Below, one piece after another: positions 1-6,800 of a stretch of DNA of 11,164 bases; the stretch's first letter is position 1, and each line of letters begins with the position of its first letter. The translations under genes were made by a program, and so were the position numbers. The notes below the pieces were generated by a model. That model was not told the origin of the DNA, ran no database searches, and saw only the letters and a list, made by a program, of their open reading frames with translations. Source of the DNA: CAZGOM01 sp964527265 (GTDB lineage Bacteria; Planctomycetota; Phycisphaerae; Phycisphaerales; Phycisphaeraceae); the NCBI GenBank assembly GCA_964527265.1, contig CAZGOM010000178.1, positions 1 through 11,164 of the forward strand. The letters are read 5' to 3'.

Positions 1-501
1 GCCAAGAGCAAGATCGCCACCCAGGCGATGCTGGCGGGGGAATCGACGATGGGGCGCATGAGCTCCATTGGTGGCACGTGGGTTTATCGCGGGGAATACC
101 AGACGCTGGAAGAGGAATTGGCGCGCATTCAGGCGGTGACGCCGCAGATGCTGCGGGACCTGATCAAGCGGTTTCCGTTGGATAAGCGGCTGGTGGCGAC
201 GATGACCCCCGGTGGCGGGAAGGGCAAAAAGGGTAAAAAGGCTAAGGATGTGAAGAAGGGAGCGAAGGTTTCAGGTGGGGCTCAGAAGGCGAAGGCCGCC
301 AAGGTCATGAAGCCTAAGAAGAGTGTGAAATCCGCGAAAGCTGCGAAGCCCGCGAAGGTGGCCAAAAAACCGGTGAAACCTGCCAAGAAGGCTGTGAAAT
401 CGAAGGTGTCTGCGAAGCCGGTTTCAGGCAAGGCGTCTAAGACAGCGAAGGCAGCGAAACCTAAAAAGTCCTTGAAAAAAACCTCCAAGCGCGGGAAATA
501 A
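1..501 (+). CDS. M16-family (insulinase/pitrilysin-like) zinc peptidase, C-terminal part, with a Lys/Ala-rich H1-like tail
   Basis: The frame is open from base 1, so the gene begins outside the window; 166 residues are visible. Residues 1-70 resemble the end of an M16 peptidase C-terminal domain: an 'AKSKIATQAMLAGES' helix, 'RMSSIG' and 'LEEELARIQAVTPQMLRDLI', a pattern these proteins share before their last strand ('KRLVATMTP'). The catalytic HxxEH motif would lie in the missing N-terminal half, and many M16 C-terminal domains are non-catalytic anyway. Residues 71-166 form a low-complexity tail with 37 lysines in 96 residues and only one acidic residue. It is built from AKPAKKA/KSAKAAK-like units, as in histone-H1-like bacterial proteins. 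The tail may bind nucleic acid or polyanions; this is inference. The gene stops 12 bases before the preferred ribBA start, so the two are probably co-transcribed. The family call is moderately sure; the tail is directly visible. Confidence 0.7.
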   Translation, partial: AKSKIATQAMLAGESTMGRMSSIGGTWVYRGEYQTLEEELARIQAVTPQMLRDLIKRFPLDKRLVATMTPGGGKGKKGKKAKDVKKGAKVSGGAQKAKAAKVMKPKKSVKSAKAAKPAKVAKKPVKPAKKAVKSKVSAKPVSGKASKTAKAAKPKKSLKKTSKRGK

Positions 502-506
502 AAGGA
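502..506 (+). promoter_or_regulatory. Shine-Dalgarno site that decides the ribBA start
   Basis: AAGGA lies one base before the ATG at 508 but seven bases before the in-frame ATG at 514. Only the second spacing suits ribosome binding, so 514 is the better start. The site begins immediately after the peptidase stop codon, which fits translation of a shared mRNA. Confidence 0.55.
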
Positions 507-513
507 CATGGCC

Positions 514-1695
514 ATGCATTCAATTCCTGAAATTCTGCACGACCTGAAGCAAGGGAAGATGATCGTCCTGGTGGATGACGAAGACCGGGAGAATGAAGGC
601 GATGTTGTTTGCGCGGGGGAGTTTGTCACGCCCGAGATCATCAATTTCATGCTTCGCGAAGCGCGCGGGATGCTGTTTGTGGCGCTTGATGCGCAGACGT
701 GCGATCGGCTGGACCTGCCGATGCAGAGCCGTCAGAACACCACGCAACGTGGCACTGCCTACACGCTGACGGTAGATGCGGCGGCGAAATATGGGATTAC
801 AACGGGGGTATCGGCGTCGGATCGGGCGACGACGATTTTAAGGCTGGTGGCGGCGGATGCGACAGCGGCGGATTTCGACCGGCCGGGGCATATTCAGCCA
901 TTGCGTGCGCGGCTTGGCGGGACGCTGGTACGGACGGGGCACACTGAGGGGATGGTGGATCTATGTCGCATGGCGGGGCTGAGGCCTGGTGCGGCAGGGA
1001 TTGAGATCATGAACCCCGACGGAACGATGGCGCGGCGTCCGCAGTTGGAACAGTTCTGCAAAAAGCATGGACTCAAAATGTGCACGATTGCGGACCTGAT
1101 CCATCACCGGCTGCTGCGGGAGCGGCTGGTGGAGCGGGTGGATGAATCGCCGGTGACGACGGAGGCGGGGGAGTTTCGGTTGATGGCGTATCAGAGCCGA
1201 GTGGACCCGATGCCGCACATCGCACTGGTGATGGGGGATGCGTTGGGGCGGCTGGATACCCAGGGGCAGCCGGTGCCGGCGGGAATGCCCGTGCTGGTGC
1301 GGATGCACAGCCAGAATCTGCTGGGGGACGTGTTTGGGGACAAGGCGCAGCCTTCGGGCAAGGTGCTGCACGCGGCAATGCGGATGATCGCCAAAGAGGG
1401 CCAGGGGGCTGTGGTTTACCTGCGGCATGAGGGGATGGGATCGGGCCTGCTTAAGCGGCTGCAGACGCGCAAGCATGAACCGGGACAGGAACCGGCGACA
1501 TTGATTGGCCAAAGCCAGACCGCCCCGGGAATGAAGCCGGCGGGCGACAAGCGCGATTATGGCATTGGTTCGCAGATATTGCGCGATCTGGGCATCAGTG
1601 AGATGCGGCTGATCACCAATCATCCGTTTCATCCCACGGCACTGAGCGGGTTTGACCTGACGATCAGTGAGTTTGTGCCGGTGGTTGAAGGATGA
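514..1695 (+). CDS. ribBA: 3,4-dihydroxy-2-butanone-4-phosphate synthase fused to a degenerate GTP cyclohydrolase II domain (RibBA/RibBX type)
   Basis: The protein has 393 residues from the ATG at 514; the upstream ATG at 508 would add two. Residues 1 to about 205 are RibB, which converts ribulose 5-phosphate to 3,4-dihydroxy-2-butanone 4-phosphate for riboflavin synthesis in the cytosol. Visible RibB signatures are DDEDRENEGD near the N-terminus, TGVSASDR, RPGHIQPLRA, GHTE and IEIMNPDGTMAR. Residues of about 210-393 align with GTP cyclohydrolase II (PVLVRMHS, GDVFG, YLRHEG, RDYGIGSQILRDLG, LITNHP). However, the three zinc cysteines (E. coli RibA C54, C65, C67) are replaced by Asn268, Gln279 and Ser281. 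The Arg of EGRxxGL is Met308 and the catalytic Tyr105 position is Arg319, while the D126/R128 equivalents remain (GDKRD). The usual C-terminal tail is missing. The RibB half should work; the RibA half is probably not a GTP cyclohydrolase. This matches the RibBX variant known from Proteobacteria, so a separate ribA should exist elsewhere in the genome. Confidence 0.9.
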   Translation: MHSIPEILHDLKQGKMIVLVDDEDRENEGDVVCAGEFVTPEIINFMLREARGMLFVALDAQTCDRLDLPMQSRQNTTQRGTAYTLTVDAAAKYGITTGVSASDRATTILRLVAADATAADFDRPGHIQPLRARLGGTLVRTGHTEGMVDLCRMAGLRPGAAGIEIMNPDGTMARRPQLEQFCKKHGLKMCTIADLIHHRLLRERLVERVDESPVTTEAGEFRLMAYQSRVDPMPHIALVMGDALGRLDTQGQPVPAGMPVLVRMHSQNLLGDVFGDKAQPSGKVLHAAMRMIAKEGQGAVVYLRHEGMGSGLLKRLQTRKHEPGQEPATLIGQSQTAPGMKPAGDKRDYGIGSQILRDLGISEMRLITNHPFHPTALSGFDLTISEFVPVVEG

Positions 1696-2971
1696 AGCGC
1701 AGCGCCAGGTAGATGGGGCCGAGGCGGCCGAGGATCATCATGGCGGCGAGGGTGACTTTGCCCATGGAGGTCACGTCGCTGGTAATACCCAGGGAGAAAC
1801 CTGCGTTGGAGGCGGCCGCAACCGCATCAGCGGCGAGGGTCATGGGTGGATAGGGCTCACTGATGAGCAGGACCAGGAAGCCGCCGGCGATCAGGAACGT
1901 GTAAAAGACGAGCATGGACAGCGCCCAGCGTGTGAGGGCGTTTACGCATTGTGAGGGTGGAAGTCTGCGCCATCCAGCCACGCCGGAGCCGATCAGCGCG
2001 CCCGCCCCCAGGACGCTGATACCCCCGGCTAATGAGAGCGGGGCGACGCCGATGAAAGTGAGGGTGATCATGATGAACTGGTAGCTGGGGAGGGATTGAC
2101 CAGGTTCGATGGGTTGGCTCATTCCCAGGCGTCCGGGGCCAGCGGCATAAGTGCCGGTGACAAATGCGTCCTGAACGATTGATTTGCTGACGGTGCCTAT
2201 GTCGCTGGCCCCGGACTCCATGCCTAGATGGAGCAATTGATATGAATAAGGGGCAAGCAGCACGGCAGTGATCATCAGGACGCCCAGGAGGAAGCTCAGG
2301 GCAAAAAAGGTCCAGATTTGGCGGGAGACGGGGTGAAGGGAGTGATTGCCGCGGGAGGCTGCCCATCGCCATGCGTCACCGACGGGGATGGCGCCCAGGG
2401 CAGCCAGGAGGAACGCGGGGATGAGGAAAGCTTGGCCGATGCCGGTGAACTGGACGCCGGGAGAAAGGGCGTTTGTGATAGGAAGGCCGGTGGTGCTGAT
2501 GACGGAGATGGATTCAAAAGCGGCGGTGGAGAAGGAGGAGAGTTGCCAGCCGCCCTGGGACCCGAGGAAAAGTGCGATGACCAGGAGAGCCTGGGCGGTG
2601 AATATCACACGCAGGCCGGTGCCGAGAATGCGGGGAGCAACGGATTCGTGGGTTGGGGCAAAGGCGGGGAAGAGCTTGAGCGCAAGGCGGCCTGAGTAGT
2701 ACAGCGTCAGTACCAGGCCCGATTGCATGAGAAAGGCCAGGATGAAAAGGCCCGGCCATGCCAACTGGCCATGAATGGGGACGGGGGAAAGCCCTGAGCA
2801 GGTGAGCGCGCTGGCGGCCAATAGAAGGGCGTCAGAAGCGTAGAGAAAGTGACCCGGCTCAAGAGCCCAAGGTTGACGGAGAGCAGCGGCGGAGGTCAGC
2901 CAGATGGCAGCCAGCGCAACAGCCCAAAGCCAGGGTACGCGCGGGATGGATTTGGAGTGCAAAGGAGTCAT
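1664..2971 (-). CDS. TrkH/KtrB-like potassium uptake membrane subunit
   Basis: This is a 435-residue, very hydrophobic protein with about eight to ten membrane segments, consistent with the four M1-P-M2 repeats of the Trk/Ktr/HKT superfamily, which takes up K+ across the inner membrane with a cytosolic RCK partner. Four filter-like loops can be placed: LTCSGLS (57-63), ISTTGLP (158-164), a poorly conserved TGTYAAG (272-278) in the position of the usual TRTAGF, and SNAGFSLGIT (388-397). Each has a glycine. The family hallmark GGSPGSTAGGIK appears as GVAPLSLAGGIS (308-319), and the C-terminal MGKVTLAAMMILGRLGP is typical. No RCK/TrkA gene is in the window. The C-terminus overlaps the 3' end of ribBA on the opposite strand by 32 bases. 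A TAGAAT box (2984-2989, minus strand) lies just upstream, without a convincing -35. Family call fairly sure; ion specificity not. Confidence 0.8.
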   Translation of the reverse strand: MTPLHSKSIPRVPWLWAVALAAIWLTSAAALRQPWALEPGHFLYASDALLLAASALTCSGLSPVPIHGQLAWPGLFILAFLMQSGLVLTLYYSGRLALKLFPAFAPTHESVAPRILGTGLRVIFTAQALLVIALFLGSQGGWQLSSFSTAAFESISVISTTGLPITNALSPGVQFTGIGQAFLIPAFLLAALGAIPVGDAWRWAASRGNHSLHPVSRQIWTFFALSFLLGVLMITAVLLAPYSYQLLHLGMESGASDIGTVSKSIVQDAFVTGTYAAGPGRLGMSQPIEPGQSLPSYQFIMITLTFIGVAPLSLAGGISVLGAGALIGSGVAGWRRLPPSQCVNALTRWALSMLVFYTFLIAGGFLVLLISEPYPPMTLAADAVAAASNAGFSLGITSDVTSMGKVTLAAMMILGRLGPIYLALRFILQPPAQTH

Positions 2972-3091
2972 GTGGTTGGCGGGATTCTATCCCACATAAG
3001 GGTAGAACGGCCCAAAAGAGGGCGAATCGAAAGTGAAAGCATGTGAGTTTTATCTGTGGGAAATGAATTTAATCGGTTGGTGAAACGGATT

Positions 3092-3120
3092 TTGGCGACG
3101 AAGGAAACTTCGGCTAAACT
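3092..3120 (+). promoter_or_regulatory. Possible sigma70-like promoter for the 3189 gene
   Basis: TTGGCG (3092-3097) and TAAACT (3115-3120) are separated by 17 bases, each matching four of six consensus positions. The spacer contains a small perfect hairpin, CGAAG-GAAA-CTTCG (3099-3112). The site lies in the 217-base gap between the divergent trkH-like gene and the 3189 gene. An AT-rich stretch nearer the start (3141-3175) could hold an alternative promoter. A chance match is possible. Confidence 0.25.
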
Positions 3121-3188
3121 GTCGCGACTTCCGGATGGATTTGTTTTTTTGTTCCATCACTTATCTATATTTTTAAGAGGGAGAGCGC

Positions 3189-3716
3189 ATGGCTGGCAAC
3201 GCTCAAAATGGTTCGGGTCTTCCTGCAGGCAAGGTTGGTTCAGAGGCAAATCAACCGGGAGGCAAGGGGTTCAGGGATGGGTCGGCCTACAACATCATTC
3301 TTGGCGTCATCGTGATTGCTTTGGCGGTTGGAGTGTGCCTCATTCTCAGGGCGCAATATTCCAAGCCGGACGGGCCTGAGCTTTTGACCCTGACACAGTT
3401 GCGGGTGCAAAAACAGGTGGAAAAGTATCTTGCGCAAAAGGTGATCAAGACGGATGCGGTCGAGGGGATTCCCAAGGACCTTTCCTTCAAAACCACCACG
3501 CTTCGGTTTACGACTCCGGATGTGGTGGGGTCCAACAAGTTGCCAGACATCATTCAGTTTGAGATGGATTTGGCGACCACTGGCGCGCCGGAGGGCAAGC
3601 AGGGGCAGGTGAAGGGGTATTTCGATAAGAGCATTGGAGAAATGATGCTCAACTATGATTTGATTTACATGCATGACAGCGTGCCTTCAAGCTACGGCGC
3701 GTGGGATGAAGAGTAA
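3189..3716 (+). CDS. Hypothetical single-pass membrane protein
   Basis: The 175-residue protein matches no family I recognise. Residues 1-32 are polar and rich in Gly, Asn and Lys, with no signal-peptide character. Residues 34-54 form one clear membrane helix (IILGVIVIALAVGVCLIL), followed by RAQYSK. Residues 60-175 form a soluble domain of mixed helix and strand, with a helical piece around 68-85 (LTQLRVQKQVEKYLAQKVI) and strands such as LSFKTTTLRFTT and DIIQFEMDLA. The C-terminus is acidic (AWDEE). The likely topology is N-terminus in the cytosol and the domain outside the membrane, by inference. A purine-rich ribosome binding site (AAGAGGG, 3175-3181) sits seven bases before the ATG, which supports this start. 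It is transcribed divergently from the trkH-like gene and ends at a strong hairpin, so it is probably monocistronic. Confidence 0.75.
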   Translation: MAGNAQNGSGLPAGKVGSEANQPGGKGFRDGSAYNIILGVIVIALAVGVCLILRAQYSKPDGPELLTLTQLRVQKQVEKYLAQKVIKTDAVEGIPKDLSFKTTTLRFTTPDVVGSNKLPDIIQFEMDLATTGAPEGKQGQVKGYFDKSIGEMMLNYDLIYMHDSVPSSYGAWDEE

Positions 3717-3741
3717 TCGATCGATCTAAACGAATGCAGTC

Positions 3742-3789
3742 ATAATGCAATTGACCCGGCAAACTGATTTGCCGGGTCAATTGCATTAT
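3742..3789. terminator. Long perfect hairpin, probable bidirectional terminator
   Basis: Two perfectly complementary 22-base arms (3742-3763 and 3768-3789) enclose the four-base loop CTGA. The arms are GC-rich near the loop (GACCCGGCAAA) and AT-rich at the base, so each orientation ends in an A/T-rich stretch (ATTATTATTG on the + side), although neither has a long pure T run. It lies between the convergent 3189 and 3852-8189 genes and could end both transcripts. Confidence 0.7.
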
Positions 3790-3813
3790 TATTGAACAAG
3801 ATTCTGGTCAGCG

Positions 3814-3838
3814 CCCTTTGACCTATAGGATCAAAGGG
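3814..3838. terminator. Second hairpin just downstream of the giant gene's stop
   Basis: CCCTTTGA (3814-3821) pairs with TCAAAGGG (3831-3838). The nine-base interior contains the palindrome CCTATAGG, so the element is almost continuously self-complementary. On the minus strand it begins 13 bases after the TAA of the large gene. It lacks a T run and may assist the longer hairpin at 3742-3789 or protect the 3' end of the mRNA. Confidence 0.35.
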
Positions 3839-3851
3839 GAATTGGGGTCGT

Positions 3852-6800
3852 TTAGATAGAGAAGGTGCCTGTGAAGATGGCGTCGGGGTCGCCGGGCAGG
3901 CCAGTGACGCTGAAGGTGCCGTCGGTGTTGGCAGTGCCATCTGCATAGAAGCTGATTTGCTTGCCCAAGAGGTTGATGGGACGGGTGGTGACTGAGTTAA
4001 AAGTAAGAGTGAGGCGCACAGCGGCCAAGTCCGCGGAGCCGGATTTGCCGATCAGGGTGAATATCACCTTGTTGGCGTCGGGCCCTGCGCTGAAGGATTG
4101 GTAGCTATAAGTGCCGATCCAGTTGTCGGTGGAGAAAAGCTCACCCGTGACGGTGGCTCGGTTGACCAGGCCTGCGACACCCTCGAGGGAAATGCGCTCA
4201 GTCTTGGTGACGGCGGTGGAGAAAGTCAGCCGGGCTCCCAAGTTTTGCAGAGGCGAAACGGCGTCGGCGATGGGGAGTTTGACGTCCACATCAAGGATGC
4301 TGCCAGTGGCGGTGTTTTTAGCACCCACGTTGTATTGCGTGGAGCTATCCAGGGTAAGAATGACGGATTCGGTCGGTTCGTCGTTATCTGCGTCTTTAGC
4401 GGCACGGAGATTCAGGATCGCGCTGGCGACTTTGGCGGGGATGGTGATGGTGCCGACGACTTCGCCAGCGCTTTCGGTGAAGGTGACGGTGCTTCCCTTG
4501 GTGCCAGCCAGGAGGGAGTAGTCATTTGCGAAAGCGGCAGTGCCGGTGATTTTAAAAGAGATCTTGGCTTCAGCGGCATTCGAGCCGGATGCCCGTGTGA
4601 AGGTGAATGGGAGGGCGGCCAATGCTCCCTCTTTGGTGCCAGTGGCAGGGACGGTGACATTGATGGTGGGCTCATCGTCAGTAATGCTGAATGAGCCTGA
4701 GACGGGTGTGCCCAGCGAATAAGCGGGGATTACACCTGGATCTTCGATAAGCGTGACCGTGACATCCTCGGAGGATTCGACTGTGGTGTCGTCGATGACC
4801 TGGGCCTTGAAAGTGAAGGTGCCTGACTTGGCGGGGATGGTGAAGGAGTCGGTGAGAACGGTCTTGCCATCGGCAGTGGTGAAGCGGTAATCAACTCCCT
4901 GTGTGGCGGTGCCGGAGGCGTTGAAGAAGACGGTCAGCGGGTTGACCAGGGAGGCGGTCTTTCGGGTGACCGTGTAGGTGATAAAGCCGTTGGACTCGGT
5001 GGTTTTGGCTGCGGAAGCCTTGATGGAGACAGAAGGTTCGTTGTCTTCAATGACAAACGAGGCGGAGATGGGCGAACCCAGAGAGTAGGTCTTTGTATCG
5101 GGATTTTCCAGGAGTGTGATGTCGACGGTCTCAGGGATTTCGACGAGGGTGTCGTCGTTTACCGAGGCTTTAAAAGTGAAGGAGGCGGATTTGGCCGGGA
5201 TGGTGAAGGAGTTTGTAAAGACGGTTTTACCGTCGATGGAGGTAAAGGTGTAGTCGGTCCCTTGCTCCGCAGTGCCGGAGGCTGCAAAGAAGACCGTCAG
5301 CGGGGCGGCAAGGGAGGTGGTCTTGCGGGTGACGGTGTACGTGATGAAGCCCTTGGTTTCCGTGGTTTTGGTGGAAGAGGCTTTCAGGGTGATGGAGGGT
5401 TCATTGTCTTCAAGGGTGAAGGCGATGTTGGCCTGCGCGCCGTTGACGACATAAAAGGAATCGGGGTTGGGATCGGCCAGTAGCGAAATCTGGATGTCTT
5501 CAGTGGGTTCGACAATGGCGTCTTCAAGGCCGACGAGTTTGACGGTGACGGAGGACTTGCCTGCGGGGATGACGATGGTGTTACCGGGGATGATGGTCTT
5601 GTCGACCATGAGCTGGTAATCGGCATTTTGAAAGGCAGCGCCGGTGATATCCAACAAGGCGGTCACGGGGCGGAGCGTGGAGCCGCCGGTGCGTGTGAGT
5701 GTGAAGGTGGTAGATCCTGCACCTTCTGAGAATTTGGTGGTGGTTGCCTTAATGCCCAGGACGGGGTGTTGGACTTTGAATGCCGCGCTGGTGTAGAGAT
5801 TGTTGGTTTCGGACTTTTCGATGATGAGGTTGTCGGCGTCGGCTTTGGCGAGGATGAAATACGTGCCATCAGCGACTTCGGGGATGGTGAGTGCGTTGGA
5901 GGCGAGGGCAAAGGATGTGCCGGATTTGAGGGCGGTGGTGGTGAAGTTGCCCAGAAGGATATCGTCTTCGTTGCCGAATATCTTGTCTTTGGAGAGGACC
6001 GCGGTGATAGAGGAGGCCTCGACCATGCCTGGGCCGAGATTTTTGGCGGCGAGAGTGGATTTAACCTGGTCGCCGGGTGTGAAGACGGCACCGGTGATTG
6101 AGCCGGAGATGGTCAGATCGGGTAGAAGTGGAACGGGGAGGATGTCGATGGTTGTATCGGAGGCAGGGCTGGTGACGATGGTTGCGCCGGATTTGGTTTT
6201 GGCGATGAGGAAGTAAGTTCCTGGGGCGATTGTGGTGCTGGTTTTGACTGAGGCAGAGAGAGTGATTTCCTGTCCGGGCAACAATTGAGCGGCGGACGAA
6301 AGGGTGTTCAGCCTGATGTCAGTTGTGCTGAAGGCTGCGTCCTTGGAGAGGTAGAAATCCACTGTGGCACCGTTTACGAGTACGGAACCGGTGTTGATGA
6401 GTTTGACGGAGACGTCAAACATGGTGACGCCAAGGATGGCGCTGGATTGGGCGAGTTTTGCGGCTTCGGCGGTGAAGGTGGGGTTTGCTGCGACGGTCTT
6501 GGACTGAAGAGCGAAATTATAGCTATCGGTGTCGGGGTCGTTGGTCAGGATTGCGATCGTGCCATTGGATACGCCTCCGACGGTGGGCGTGAAGGACACG
6601 GCAATGGTGATGCTCTGACCAATGTCAACAAAGGCAGGCAGTGAAGTCTGAAGTTTGTAGCCGCCGCTTAATGAGGAACCGGTGATTTGGAGTTTGGCGT
6701 CGCCGGTATTGGTGAGCTGGAAAGTCTGGATGTTTGCGATGCCTGTGGGCCCGTTGAAGGGAATGGAGACCAGGGTACCGTCAGTTGCGGAAGGGGTTGT

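Noticed and set aside
282..650. 122-codon frame on the minus strand
   Set aside because: It is the antisense of the Lys/Ala-rich tail (giving Phe/Ala/Leu repeats) and crosses into ribBA. It has no family features.
961..1632. 223-codon frame on the minus strand inside ribBA
   Set aside because: The Arg/His/Pro-rich translation is typical of antisense of G-rich coding DNA, and ribBA on the other strand is certain.
2318..2699. Two overlapping + frames inside the trkH-like gene
   Set aside because: They are Gly/Glu- or Arg/Ala-rich shadows of a clear membrane protein gene on the minus strand.
2849..3046. 65-codon + frame across the trkH-like start and the following gap
   Set aside because: It mostly overlaps the real minus-strand gene, has no ribosome binding site and has a low-complexity translation.
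4098..4694. 198-codon + frame inside the giant gene
   Set aside because: It is a Gly/Asp-rich shadow of Calx-beta coding sequence; similar shadows recur over the whole gene.
4674..5402. CRISPR or short tandem repeats
   Set aside because: The repetition is protein-domain duplication of about 360 bases without regular spacers. No CRISPR-like array was seen anywhere in the window.
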